64,000 bases of DNA, taken from assembly GCA_002749535.1 (NCBI GenBank), contig MZZL01000034.1:73913-137912 (forward strand). The letters are read 5' to 3'. Below, piece by piece: positions 1 through 12,943 of the stretch; within the stretch, counting starts at the first letter, position 1; each line of letters opens with the position of its first letter. The translations under genes were made by a program, and so were the position numbers. The notes beneath the pieces were generated by a model. That model searched no databases. It was not told the origin of the DNA and saw only the letters and a list, made by a program, of their open reading frames with translations. This stretch comes from Apophysomyces variabilis. Lineage: Eukaryota; Mucoromycota; Mucoromycetes; Mucorales; Mucoraceae.

Positions 1-1560
1 ATGGTCTCAATACCTGCTTCTTTCTTTTCCGCCTGAATTATCTTTTGACGCAAAGGGGGAGCCAGTGTACGTATAGTACTCCCTTGTACTGCATCTGCGA
101 ATTTCATGTGGACTGTGGCTGCACCCATATGCGGCCGTAAACACTTGCGATCGGCCGGGTCCACTGCACACGGTTGGAAATAATTAGTTATCTCCTCTTC
201 TGTAAAATCGGTGACAGTGAGCTCTGCGTCCACCGTAGCTCGCTCTTCTCTTTGCCGATTTTCTGGCAAACTGGAAGTTGACTGCGAATTCGTCAGAGAG
301 AATTTTGATTAGTGAAGATAACGGCATGATCCACCGACGAGTTTTTCAGTTCTTCAACGCTAAGCATCCTGCAGTTAGAATTCTTTTTATCAACGACTTT
401 TCTCTATCTTACCTTCTGTATCCTAGTTTGGTAAAATCAAAGGCGGTATAAAATAAGGCAGTGTTTCGCTCAAAACCCCCTTCAGATGTGAATTCTGTTA
501 AGCATGATAAGGCTTTTGCATTGATTGTCGCAAATCGCCACTTTGTAGACGGCATGGGTGATAGGCTGAATCGCCGGCGGAGTTCCTCGTCATCAGAACC
601 TTTGCTGTTCTTATATTCTTCGTCATAGGTACTCAAGATATGACGTAGCGCCGGTACAAACCTCCATGGGGAAGCAGACATGGTCTCTCCCATTGCAGGG
701 AAGGGGATGACACTGGATAACTCCTCACAGAGAGAATTAACTGCGCTGGTTATACCCGTGGAGACCAAGGGAACTGCATCAGGCCATAAGGGATCCCCCG
801 CCACAGACGCGTTGTAGACATATTCCCTAGCGCGATCTTTTATACGACCATTAGGAAGTTCCTAGAAAAAGCAAGAACGAAGTTGGTTATGATTTCTCTA
901 TTAATTACAAACATATTTACCGGTACTGCTGCTTTCAACTTGTGGATTGAATACTGTACCACTCGGTTCTCAAAAGTTTCGACGATGTTATTGGTATAAC
1001 ATGTTGCCAAAGTCTTGCAGAACGCCAATAAGGCATTACTGTAGCCAGAAAAGCCCTGTGGAGAGAAGATTACGGAAGGATATACCGCACGAAATTGTGC
1101 CCAATAACCTAGTAGATCGGATGGCATGTTGGAGTTTTTGTTGGAGACCTTCTTATCGAGGACTAATTGACATACGGAATGCCAGAAAGACTGTGTGTGA
1201 ACGTATGCATTTATTTCCCGATCGGCGTTTGAGATAATGTAACCATTCACGAAGATTTGGGCTCGGAAGACTACTTCGCGCAACAAGCCGCACAGATTCG
1301 TAAGTTTCTTTTTGAGTTCCTCACGGTACTCTGGACAGATGATAGAAACAAGCGGTAGCTTTCTCCTGTATCTTTAATTGATCTTTTCGAAGTTCTTCAT
1401 TGACTTTTTCGTTTATAGTTTTTGCATGACCCGTGCAAGACCTGCTTCTTGCAGAGGCATGGTCAGTCGAACCTCAGGCTGGACATGGCATGGATGGGAC
1501 ATTTTTATTCCTTGTCTCTTCATCCTTCGAAGCCTTGTCGTGTTTCTTTTGCCTGGAATG
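1..1560 (-). pseudogene. Decayed Fanzor/TnpB-like protein gene (partial, runs off the left edge)
   Basis: Three minus-strand coding blocks read as one broken protein. The N-terminal part lies near 1560-1290, with a zinc-finger-like Cys pair interrupted by a TGA. A helical middle follows at 1286-840 and 804-409 (motif FENRVVQY, then PMPSTKWRF). A C-terminal block near 330-1 contains CAVDPADRKC at about 141-170. In TnpB/Fanzor nucleases the first RuvC motif is an Asp followed by Pro-Gly; here the Asp codon is at 159-161 and the Gly is Ala. The blocks sit in different frames and have in-frame stops, so the gene is dead or heavily mis-spliced. Assignment rests on recalled resemblance to large Mucorales families of this layout, not on a search. 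It could be another transposon-linked repeat protein. Confidence 0.4.
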
Positions 1561-4500
1561 CTCGGCTTCTTCCTCAGCTGTCAATTATCTTTTTTTTCCA
1601 ACTATAAAATGAGATTGAGCAAAGTTCTGGTGATGCATTGATGTATCTTGCCTTGATTTCTGCCGCGACTCTTATTTTGAGGACAAGCTCTGTATCGCTT
1701 GTTTGGATGCCCTTCTTCAGAGCAGTCTTTGCAAGTCACTGAGGAAATTGATTGTTTGTCAATGCCTGTTCTGAAACGCATATTCCAAATTACAGACCAG
1801 TTTTTCTTCTCTCTGCCTCTTGTGCCTGTTCAGCTAGTTTTACTGCTTTCTTATGGAAGATCAAAATCATAACTGCGTCAATGTAGACGCCGACACTTGC
1901 AAGAAATGCTTGTGTTATTTCGATATAGTCATAGGGCATTTGAAAACAAAAGAAACAAGACGAGATGAAGAGGATAAAAGAAAGAAGGAGGAAGACAACA
2001 CACAATAAAGAACTGATCAATAAGCGATGATTGAAAACGGAATGGCGCGACAACAAGTTTTTAATGCAAAATGATTGTTGTCTTTTTGCGTCTAGCACAA
2101 AGTTACATCATATCTTTATCCACTCATACCATGGGAAAAGAGATCATGAGAAATTCTTAGAACGGGGAACCCTGAGGAAACCCTTTAATAAGCTTAAGCG
2201 CCTTTTCACTTTTCTTCTGGCTGTGTGCCAACCAGGTTTTGCATTCGATAACATTTTGTTCCGCACCCAGTTCCCGCGTACCTAATAATCTGGACCCTAC
2301 ATGTTAGCCAAACTTCATCCCTTGTACAAATAATGGAAGTGTATCCAAACAAGACGATACAAAAAACAACAAAGCTAAAGAAAAAGAGAAAGAAGATGTG
2401 GTATGCACTGCCTGTTGCCGACAGCACTTGTTCTAGAATATAAAAAATTGACTATATAAAGAGAACGACTTGATTGTTTTGTTGGGTTACTGTCGACCAG
2501 GTTCCATTTGCTTGATTTAGAAGCATGTGCCAGTGTATATGCGATGAGAACGAATTCAGCTACACCTGAGTTAATAACGACATGCCATTATGAGCTCTTT
2601 TTTTCGGCAAAGGGTTCTTGATACTATACTATATGGACTTTACCGCTACAGTATGATATTTAATATTGTTTTCTGTAGCATGGAACTAACAAAATCTTCG
2701 TTAATATGCGCTCTGGATCCCGCTACATAAATAAAACAGCATCATATGAAATGGACTGTAAATATTTCATTCTTTATTTGACTTTTACTTCGTCCTTTTA
2801 TGGAATTACGGGCACGGTCAGCGCTCCTATATACGAAGTAATTCATCTAATTTGCTCCACACAACGAGTGGTGATGAATGGCACCTCATGTAATGCAAAA
2901 GCAGATATAGTGGAATAATCAAAGGCTCCATTATCTTGTTTGTGAGATGATCCACAGGACATTGAGAACGAGGATCAGCACGTTGAGAACCATGGCTTCA
3001 TTTAAGCAGCATGTAATCCTCCTCATATGTGTTAATACTCAGTACTCAAACTGTCAACGTTTATTATCGTCAATGATTTTCTTTTTATTGCTAGGGTAAA
3101 TGATATGTTTAATAAAGTTTAACCGTTACTTATTGTCTTTCCATACATCATACATAAATCTGGCGTTTTGAATGAAACAAACAGAATTGGCTACACTATT
3201 ATTGCTGATATTTTCCCGTATCCTCAACTGTTTTAAGCATTGGGTCGTTTAGAAATATCTTTTAATTAGTGGGATGGGTATCTATGTCTTCATGATGGAG
3301 TTACGCTTGCCCCTGAACGAGAACACCCTTTTAATTCAAGACGTTTTATTCGAATCATGGTTTCATTGGATGATTTTGCAAAATTTAACTCTTCTAAACT
3401 TCAAACAACTTTGGGTGGAATCTTCAAAAACTTTTGAAAAAACCTGTAGCGAGCGTCAATTACAGGCCCAACCAATACTGATTTGGATGCATCACCCTCT
3501 ATTATAGACAATGCTAATCATAAAACATCTGCATTTCTCACCGACGGTAAATGAGTCAAAGACATTGAAACGGCAAAATAGAAATCCAAAAATCAGATAG
3601 AGATAAATATCCGAGAAGATTGAGTAGATACGGAAACGGCTAAAAAGAACTAGGGCAGACCTAATTTGCGAATGGTATGTTAATGAAAGCTATTGCTATT
3701 GATGAAAGTTGTATTCTTGTTCCTGATAGAGGTCAATCCATTGTTTCCAACGCAAATAGTATTGCATCTATTACTGTGATTGCCCTTCTTGTTTGTTTTT
3801 GACATAGTCAAGCTTTGTAGGTGTGCTGTGCTTTGACCAAATGCGCTGCTGCGCTTCATGTTCATATGGAAAGCAGATTTATTAGAGAAGCCCTATTTTG
3901 TCCTAAATTTCATATTACTTGTGTCTTATCTATTTCAGTGATCCTTGCGTTGATGACTGATGTGCGTGTCCATAAAAAGCATTTTTTGGAACAAGTCCAA
4001 ATAGTTCTTGCAGAAATATTCAAAATATTTGTTGGAAGGTCTTATGCTATGGGCATATTCACAGACAGTTTGTATTACTTTTCATTGTTTTTATTACTGA
4101 TTCACACAAGCTCAAAGGCTTGATCCATATAAATCTCGCACGTATATAAGGGAGAAAAACGCGCTACTAACATAAACACAAAAAAAAGGGGGGAGGAGAA
4201 GAAAAGGAAAAAAAGGTAAAAACAGAAAATAGGCCAAAGAGATGACCTACAATAAAAAAAAAAGGATTCAAAAACTTACTATGTGCATTGGGAATTGCAA
4301 AAGTAAACAAAAATAAAATAAAAAAAAGGGAACAAGAAAGATACGGAAAAAGGGTTTTTGATCCGGAACGAGTTCCGAATAAAGAAGTAAAGAAATCTAC
4401 GTAGAAAGAAGAAAAAAAGGAAACAAAAGAATAAAAAAGGTGGTATCGCCAAAAGTATCGGTAACGTATATCTCTTCTTTTTTTTTTGGGTTCGAAGGGA

Positions 4501-4687
4501 AACAAAAGAAAATAGGGGTATGAAGAGAGAGAAATAAGGGGGAGAAAAAAAAAAAGGTAAAACGTTTGAGTTGGTGGTTGCTGCTGTTTTACGATATGTC
4601 CACAAGTTGAAATGCAAGAAAAGATAGTTGAAGATTTCCATTTTGTTCAGGTTTACGTTATCGAGCTTCTTCTTGTTTTGGTCTCAA
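1561..4687. other. No supported gene; A/T-rich spacer
   Basis: Short open frames occur on both strands but none shows a recognisable domain or consistent splice phase. The 4150-4650 part is almost pure purine on the plus strand, with long A runs, so its apparent hydrophobic minus-strand frames are composition artefacts. It may include 3' flank of the bHLH gene that starts at 4688. Confidence 0.5.
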
Positions 4688-5702
4688 TTACATTGCACCC
4701 ATTTGGTACATTCTTTGAAGAGCTTGTTTTTGAAGAACGGATTCTTGGAATCTAAACAAAGATTGGATCATAAGGCATAAAGATCATTTTCTAACTTATT
4801 TTGTTACTTACTTTCTCAGGTTTTCATTTTCCTTGGCTAATTTCTCTAATTCGCTAAGTAACGAAGCCTGAGTGCTCTTGAGATGTTTCAAATGTTGTAC
4901 AGCTACATCGTTTTTTTTTTCATTCATTGCGTTGAGTAAAGAAAGTTCTCCCATTTCTTTTACCGTCTATTGTCACTTACTGCGATGCAACAATGCTGCT
5001 TTGCTCATTTTCTTGGTCACACATCCAGGCAAGTGTTGACGGAGCTCATCAAAACCATCTTTGATTTGAGCACGACGTTTCTGTTCCGATTGGATATGGA
5101 TCTGACGACGCATTTCTGCGGCCGAGACACCGTCGACATCGTCCTCCTGTTCGGAATCATCATCCTGCTTACGTTGTTTTCTTTTTCTGCAAGCGCCGTT
5201 TTCATAGGTTTCCTTTGAATACTGGTGAAACTCAGGAAGGAACGACTCGGGGAGCTTGTTGACTTGCGCAATCTTTTCGGTGATGGCGTGGGTGGCTGGA
5301 GATGAACAAATTAACGGAGGAGTAGCCAAGGGAGGCGAGAACCGGGAACAGGCCGACTCGGGACTCGAGGGCTGATAAGCATCGAAGGGCTGCACCATCG
5401 ACACAGGCAAGGTGTTGTTAGGCATGGGCAAAGATTCGTAACTGACTATAAAGCATTATCATATAGGTTTGTATTGCGCATTATGTATTATGAATTGTTG
5501 TTGTTGTCGAATAATAAAGAAGAAAATAAATAAAAAGACAAGCCTTGAGGTTAGGATCCTTGTTTCTTTCTCTTTTTCTTCTTTTTTATATAATTTTACC
5601 AGAAGGATACAACTGATCGTAGCATTCCAACTTGCCGGTGTAAGTAGTAGGCATGATGTATTCATCAAAGCCAAAATCGGATTCAACAGTGTTTGTGTTC
5701 AT
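4688..5702 (-). CDS. bHLH-leucine-zipper transcription factor, MLX/Mondo-like
   Basis: Four exons: 5702-5600, 5445-4981, 4902-4812, 4751-4688; 240 residues, all phases agree. The basic-helix-loop-helix spans about residues 145-210. The basic part HIQSEQKRRAQIKDGFDELR (151-170) has the Glu-Arg-Arg core expected for E-box binding, and helix 2 starts SKAALLHR. Helix 2 continues across an intron into TVQHLKHLKSTQ, then a zipper-like heptad stretch to about residue 219. The His-Ile-Gln-Ser-Glu-Gln-Lys-Arg-Arg form is characteristic of the MLX/Mondo branch. The N-terminal 140 residues are Ser/Pro/acid-rich and probably disordered. Upstream (about 6050-6150) is a long pyrimidine tract typical of a fungal promoter or 5' leader. 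Nuclear, probably dimeric. The target pathway is unknown; in animals this branch senses sugar. Confidence 0.85.
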
Positions 5703-8700
5703 GGCGTGTTAATTTCAGGAGAGTGAGTGAGAATATCAAAGGGAGATGAAGTATAGAAGAGTAAGTAATCGGATGATAGGATTGTTTTCTGTGAGTGATG
5801 TAGGATCTTTTTCAAAAGGGAATGGCGAGTAAGTTTGGGAAACCAGAAGATTGGGTTGAGTTTTGACGGTGTGTACGGTTAGGGAGTGTGTGGGGTTCAA
5901 AAAGGATGGTAGAGAGAATAAAAGTGAAAGAGAGAATAAAGTGACCAAGAGATGTCTTGCCTTACCCTAATATAATCGTCCTACTTGGCTTGTTTCTTTA
6001 GGGAACACGAAACACAAAAAAAAATTTGCGGGAATTTGGGTCCTTTTTGCCCCCCTTTTCCTTTCTCCCATAACTTGCCGAATTAGAATACCATACTATC
6101 CTTCTTTCTTTCTCTCTCTTTTTCTCTTTCTTTTCTCTCTCTCAATCAAACTGTTGAACTTTGGTATCATTGAAAAAAGAAAGAATAAGCAAGAGATCCT
6201 TCCGTCTGTCTGCTTTGAGATGGAGGGGATGTGGCTCGCTCTGATTGAACTGAACTCTGGATCTCAGTGTAACACCATGGTGCCATCTGTTCCAACCGGT
6301 CCTGCAAGGACCTAATTAACAAATTGTATCTCAGCTGGAAGGATAAAAAAAGGAAAAAAAAAGAATATCTTCTTCCATTCACGTCGTCATCATCGTCTCA
6401 GAAATTGCGTCTTTTCAAGTAGTAAACATCAATGCATATGAACCGCGTAAAGGAATTGTTTGGTGTACAAGCGATCAAATGTTATGATCAATCCGTTTGC
6501 TGATTGTTTTAAGGTTTAGTTGCGGAGTCATAAAGGAGGTGCAAAATAACAAAAGCCCGTCCTGACGGATTAACCGACAAACCATACAACATTGCAAAAC
6601 CTCTATAAAATAAACCACTTTTTTAGGGCGAAAATAACCGCATTCTCACTAATCATTTACTCATCTAATAATCCTAGGCAAACATTTAGTCATCATTTAC
6701 CGATACATAGGAGAAACCAATGGATATCCTGACTTTAGCTCTTTGCTTTTTCTTTTCAGGCTAGTATCGAGCTTATTCGCCTTTTTTTTCCTACGTGGTA
6801 CCCTTGTTGGTTTCTGACAGAAATGGTCTGATATTGAAGGGCCGCTCCATCCGCTCAGTTCAACGCTTGTACAACTGATCGATCAAAAGCTTTTCTGTTT
6901 GTCGAACCGCATGTTCATGCTGAATGGCTGCTCCAAATAAAACATTACTACTAACCCTAACGGTTAGACCGTAAGCAGAAGGAAGCAATACACTATTTAA
7001 AATGCTTTCGCTTATTCTGGCCGTGATTCCATACGATGGATGTTCTGCGACAATGATAAGTTTTGGTCGCTATACCGAAAATGGTTGCCCAAAAGTGTTA
7101 TCTACGTTGACCGGTTAACTTTTTTCTCACTCATGCACCTTTAAGCCTGTGCTATGCTGACAATTATTAACCCACAGCTTTGTGCCCTATGTTATGGTCT
7201 TGCAGTTGATACTGTCTGCTCTAAACTCCATGCCTACTTAACTACCATTTATTGACGATGTATGACACTTCCGATTCGTTTGATACTCAGAAAAGGAATT
7301 TTACTTTGGTAGGTGCGAATGCTAGCAAAAAATAAAATAAAATAAAAAGGCAAGCGGACCAGTCGCGGAGAATGGACTGCCTGCACCTTTCACTCTCTGC
7401 ATAAGTTTAACATTTGCTATTTTCAAAGAGCACATACCGTAGATATGTGCATCAACTTAGATACCTGAAATGCAGTGTTTCTAATTTACAACACTACATG
7501 GTCATGCGAACGGAGAGAGGATATGTATGCTTACTAAAATATATATATATATGCACCGGCTCTTTAGGCTTAGTATTTGCCGTAATATATGCACTATGTT
7601 TAGGTCTTTACGTTTGAAATCTTATGCACGTTATTTGAGTGCATCCAAAACGAAGTACAACTGCATGGTGGTTCGGATGATCTTTAAGCCCATTCATGCC
7701 CATTGCCTGACATCCAGGACCTACCTCTCACAGAAAAAATAAATTAATGGCAGTTAAATTGACTGCTTTGCCACCTAATGTTGAGTATATGGTATGTTAT
7801 TCAATTGTACACTCACCATAGATTTCGATACCATCTATATGGTGAAAAATAATGGACCATAACAAGGAGAAAGTGTGGTTCTTCTTTATTGTTGCAATCA
7901 AAAAACTCAAGACAAGGGGAACATTCCGTTAAGTACCACCCATACGTCAATGTTGTTCTTGTGCACCAGTGCTTCGGATTTCTTCGGCTAACGACAAGTA
8001 ATCTGTGCACCTTTGCTTCCCTATGAAATACGTTTGACGTTTGTGTACAATGGGATATGGTTCTACAGATTCCGGTCCGCTGCAAACAGAAATGTGGACT
8101 GGAGATTGATGGCACGTTTATATGTATAGAATACATGACTTGATTTCACACTGTTGAAATCATGAGGGAGCTGCCAGAATGCCCAGGCATACACTGTAAA
8201 TAGACTCCTTCTGTTACGCAAGGAGGATTCTCATATTATGCATTGTAACAAAAGGTAGTAGTTCTTCAATGGATCTTGGAAATCATAAGTGGTCCATCTC
8301 AAACACGGTATAAATGCTATGTTGATCCAACTTTGTAATTTGGAAACCTACGAATTACAATACTGAGAAAAACATTAGAAATACTATTAACGCCTGCTAA
8401 TGAAGTGCACTTCACCGTGTATTGGAAAGTTAACTGTATTAACTAAAAGGAACACAATTGCAATCTGCGGCGGACCGGGAAACATCAGTTCTTGAAGTAC
8501 TATTTTTTACTAAATGATAGATATTACAACAGCAAACCATTTCCCATACTGTCAGACAGCAACAAACGCTTATTTATTCGGCTTTGACAGACTGTACAAA
8601 TGCATCCCCTTTTCTAGGTACAAGCTTCATCAATATTACGCAGGGCTCGGGCCAGATGCACATATTAATCAGCATCACCACGAACTGCCCGAGCTTTCTT

Positions 8701-9537
8701 CAATTGCTGGCATTCATTCCTTCAACTCTCTATGTCAGATACTTACAAGTAGAGCAGCATGCCGCGGAGAAGTGGATTATTAGGAATACTCCAGCCGACC
8801 AAAATCTGAGCGAAGTGGCCTATACTGGGGTGTCCCACGATGGAGTCTTCGGTGATGGAGTGCTCCGTATGATAGCTTCTTTCAAACGTACTTTCCTCCG
8901 CTATCTATAAGCATGTTATGTTCAATACAAAATACTGGGATATGTTGAAAAGACAAGAATTTTTTTTTGGTTGATCTTACTTTTCAAGTGATTTGGCCCC
9001 TCATCCTTACTCAACGAACAAGTGTGCTACTGTACGACAATAGGTAAAGTACCTTAAAAATTTCCTTCCAGCCTGAAGAAAACAATCGCAAGGTCATTGA
9101 TAGAAAAAGGACAGATTTATCGCCGCGATAAAGATATTGACCAAAAGAAAACACAATTGTTGTTGAAAAAAATTGTCTAGTCTTCCATACCTCTGCAGTA
9201 TGTCGACAATGACGTAACTTAGAAATCAGTTGATAGACAAAGATAGACGACCAAAACTTTTCCATAACACTTGTTAATTCTTCTTGGAGTAGATGGACTC
9301 TTTCTTTTGTATCTTTCATCCCGACCAATTGTACCAGCTTATACGTCCAATCAAAGCAAGAAAAACAGAACTCAATATATAACCAAATTGCCACTTATCT
9401 CATGAACTACGTGCATTATGCGTGCTTCACTCGTAGACGCAATTTTAAGCCAATGATGGCGTATCATGATCTCACATTGATAAAATCTTTCTGCCAAAGT
9501 TAGCAAAGACATGTCGAAATACATATGTGTTTCAGTT
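5703..9537. other. Gene-poor spacer
   Basis: From 5703 to about 6170 there is a pyrimidine-rich leader or promoter of the minus-strand bHLH gene. The rest holds only short open frames. Two of them (8584-8910 plus and 9011-9394 minus) are somewhat longer but show no domain or splice pattern I can support. Confidence 0.45.
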
Positions 9538-9995
9538 TTATTCAAAGTGTTGAGCATTTTTTGGTTCAATCGAGAAATATTGCGAGAACGCAGTGGATGC
9601 ATTTCCGTTGTCCGTTCGGGGATGGAAGGCAAGCTGGTAGGTCTTGCTTGGAAGAAGCCAATCCCATACATTAAATATCAATGTTTGTCTCTCGTCCAGT
9701 TCTACATCTTTGGCAATTAACCCAAGGTCGCGTGGAAAGAATCCCCCGTTCTCAATGAGCTGAACATCGGCTTTCTCCGCAAATCCCTCTGCAAGGCGAA
9801 TAGTCACCTTCTGACCTAACCATTCAAAAGAAAGAAAAGATCGACTTAAGTAAGCAAAATTTCATTGCACCATGCTTTCTCCCCTTTACCTGGTTTCCAG
9901 ACGGTCCACGTATCGGGTGTTACAAAATAGGTCTGCGAACTGGTAGAGATGCTAAGCGCAAGTAGCAAGAACGATATGAACTGGATGCGAACCAT
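9538..9995 (-). CDS. Small secreted protein with a Kre9/Knh1-type N-terminal domain
   Basis: Two exons, 9995-9890 and 9815-9538, intron 74 nt with GT-AG ends; 127 residues. Residues 1-20 (MVRIQFISFLLLALS...) form a signal peptide. The rest is one beta-sandwich-like unit: WTVWKPGQKVTIRL near the start, a DWLLPS.TYQL segment, and a closing FSQYFSIEP. This pattern (Trp-x-x-Gly, then Ile-x-Leu, then Pro-Ser-x-x-Tyr) is that of the Kre9/Knh1-like extracellular domain found in fungal cell-wall and Ser/Thr-rich matrix proteins. Unlike most relatives it stops right after the domain, with no Ser/Thr tail or GPI signal, so it is probably soluble in the wall or medium. A related extracellular immunoglobulin-like fold would be the alternative. 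Confidence 0.7.
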
Positions 9996-10747
9996 AAGTT
10001 ATGGATAAATTCTTTAGATTTTTCTCTTTTTATCTCTCCTCATTAACCGTATTTATAATTTGTACGAGATGAATGCATGCTGCGCATCCAGTCAATAACA
10101 GGATAAACAAAAGCAGACGTGTACATACTGTACATCCAATGACTTCTTTAGAATTCTCTTGTGTACATGTGTAGACCAACTGATATTTTTGCTATTTATA
10201 TCACACTGGAGATAAGGCAAGGCAAGAAGGAGAAAGTGTTTGTGAGGAGAATTATCTACGGTATGGTCGATCTCTGTAAGTTGACAGCGCTTTATCTTTT
10301 TACGGATAACCTCTAAATGCAATAAGTATTCACGCCTAGGAGTATAAGCCTTAATAGTAAGTTTAGTTACTTATTGTTTTACTGTAGTAGCCTCTACTCA
10401 TTGTAAAAATCATACCTTTCGTGCTCAGCTTTTTAAACCAACGTCTCTTAGTTGACTCTATCAAGAATACGGCCAAAAAGTCGTTTTTTTTATACCTCTT
10501 ATCCATATCGTCAACAAAAGACCAGTCGTTGTTGATAAACATATATACATCTCCTTTCAAGTTTACATAAAGTCATGATCTTGTATGCTTCTATTCTTGA
10601 CTTGCATTGTTGTCACCCATTGACCTTTTGGGCAAAGCGGGTGGCCGGATGCCCCTATTTGAATCGCCGCTTCATCGCCACGTCAGCTACATTAAAGAAG
10701 CGAGAGGGCATCGGGAACACTTTCAGCTTACATACGACCCGCACACC
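9996..10747. other. Intergenic, no gene seen
   Basis: Divergent interval between the Kre9-like gene and the Ubp6 gene. It contains short frames only and should hold both promoters; no clear motif was identified. Confidence 0.5.
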
Positions 10748-12943
10748 ATGCCCAAGATCAACGTCAGTGTGAAGTGGAGTGGCAAGAAGTTTGATATGGA
10801 ACTCGGTTTGTTCACTGAATCTATATCTTCTTCCATGTCGAGCTAACCGACAGCGCGCGTATAGACACCGATGAAACGCCTGAGCTTTTCAGGATGCAGA
10901 TCTACTCACAAACAGGCGTTCCTCCCGAACGCCAGAAGATCATGGTCAAAGGTGGCATGCTCAAGGTAGACTAAAACATAAATTGTCTCGATCTCTTAAT
11001 GAGACTAAAAAAACTGGTTGTTGACAGGATACAACTGACCTGAACACACTTGGCTTGAAAGACGTACGTTTTCCTGTTTTCTCGACCCATTAGGCTGTAT
11101 GCTGACTATCTGCAACTTCTGTGTGTTTAGGGCCACGTATTCATGATGATGGGTACTGCGGGTGAGCTTCCCCAACCTCCTTCTACGCCTGTTCAATTTA
11201 TCGAGGATATGACCGACGCCGAAATGGCGGAAGCTGTAAGTTGTAAGTTCAGGTTATTCAGATCGATTCATGCACTTCCCCTTTAGTTGGAAATCCCTGC
11301 TGGTTTGGAAAATCTGGGAAATACCTGTTATATGGTAAGAAAAAGTGCAGGCGGAATACGTTGAGGGCAGAATTAACCGAACTGTATGCAGAATTCCACG
11401 CTCCAGTGCCTTCGAGTCATGCCTGAACTCCAAGAATCCCTGGAAAAGTAAGGGTTTTCAACCCATTTTTTTGCGAAAGTCTTGAACTGACAGATGTTGA
11501 CAGGTATCACGGAGGTATAGGCGGTGTCGACAATCGTGGCAATTTGACAGCTAGTTTACGCGACCTCTACAAAAGCATGACCAAGGCATCAGAAGGTTTT
11601 CCGCCATTAGTATTCTGGCAGGTATGTTGGATTGTGCTTTTTGTGCAAAGCGGATCATATTCTGAGATATAAATATGATTGCAGATGCTTCGGCAAGTAT
11701 TCCCTCAGTTTTCGCAGACAGGTCAAGGCGGAGTGCCTATGCAGCAGGATGCGGAAGAATGCTGGAGTGAGCTGATTTCTGTGCTGAAAGCGAAGTTGCC
11801 GCAAGAGGAAGGTTTAGGAAAGAATTTCATTGAGAAATATATGACCGGCAGTATGCAGACAGAGTAAGTGAACTGTGCATTTTGCTTTTCTTTGTGCTGA
11901 GTGCATGATAGGATCAAGTGCATTGATGCACCTGAAGAAGAAGGATCTACTACGAATGAATCCTTTTCTAAGCTGACGTGCCATATCTCTATCAGTAAGT
12001 CAGGCAATCCAATTGCAACAGGGTCTAACCGGATTCTACGAAAGATACCAACTATATGATGAGCGGTATCGTTGAGGTAAGCGCTGTCTTCATTTAGGGA
12101 CACCGTTTATTAATAATGTTGCCGTAGTCATTGAAGGAGGAAATCGAAAAGAATTCGCCAACTTTGAACCGTACAGCCAAGTATGAACGTAAATCCCGTG
12201 TCAGTAGATTGCCTCAGTACCTCCCCATTCAATTCATGCGTTTCTATTGGAAGCCTGTAGAACGGGTAAAGGCGAAGATCTTGAGAAAAGTCAAGTTTCC
12301 ATTAGAATTTGATGCTACGGAACTTTGTACCCCTGAACTTCAGAAACAGTTCAGCAAAGCTAAGCTTAAGCTGAAAGAAATTGAAGATAAAAAAGAAGAA
12401 AAACGCCGCGAGGAAAAGAGGAGGAAGATCGACCAGGAAACCGGTAATACGACAACAACTGCTACCGAAAGCTCCGTAAAAGAAGAAGAAAAGGTCGACT
12501 GGTCGCAGTATATCGATCCTGAATTGGCCAAAGACGTCGGATGCAACACCACAGGAGTATACGAATTATGTGCAGTATTAACTCATGTTGGCCGATCTGC
12601 TGATTCTGGTAGGCTAACTATAACAAGTATGTTCGTCTAATTGACACCATATATTAGGCCATTATATTGCTTGGGTAAAGAAGAGCAATGGTAAGTTCAG
12701 TCAAGTATAACTGGATATGCGCACATAGAGAAAGAGGATATTGACCTGATTGAGTAGATGAATGGCATAAGTTTGATGATGACAAGGTGTCGATCGTAAA
12801 GGACGCCGACATCGAAAGATTGGACGGAGGAGGTAACGAGAATCGTTAGTGTGCCTTTTTGTGAAGACCCCTCACTTCTTCTTTTTATAGGTGATTGGCA
12901 CACTGCATACATTGTTCTGTATAGAGCCAAACGTTTGGAATAA
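10748..12943 (+). CDS. UBP6: Ubiquitin carboxyl-terminal hydrolase Ubp6/USP14
   Basis: Fourteen exons: 10748-10805, 10865-10965, 11028-11063, 11131-11235, 11287-11334, 11392-11447, 11504-11621, 11685-11863, 11912-11994, 12045-12076, 12128-12608, 12658-12690, 12758-12832, 12891-12943. They give 485 residues with consistent phase. Residues 2-75 are a ubiquitin-like domain, which in this family docks on proteasome subunit Rpn1. The peptidase domain follows: Cys box GLENLGNTCYMN with catalytic Cys114, His box DSGHYIAW with His434, and Asp450 in FDDDKVS. The enzyme trims ubiquitin from substrates at the 26S proteasome. Length and residue positions match USP14 closely. Residues 375-405 are a Lys/Arg/Glu-rich helix inside the catalytic domain. 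It is convergent with Gid2, another ubiquitin-pathway gene. Confidence 0.97.

Noticed and set aside
1790..2098. Minus-strand frame with a hydrophobic N-terminal half
   Set aside because: No ATG-supported gene model, no family resemblance, and it lies in A/T-rich spacer.
4167..4641. Two overlapping minus-strand frames with Phe-rich, membrane-like sequence
   Set aside because: The plus strand here is nearly all A and G; long T/C codons make Phe, Leu and Ser by composition, and there is no start context or splice pattern.
4967..4980. A possible 14-nt intron in the bHLH gene
   Set aside because: Too short for a spliceosomal intron in fungi and it gives the wrong phase; the 78-nt intron to 4903 gives the expected bHLH helix.
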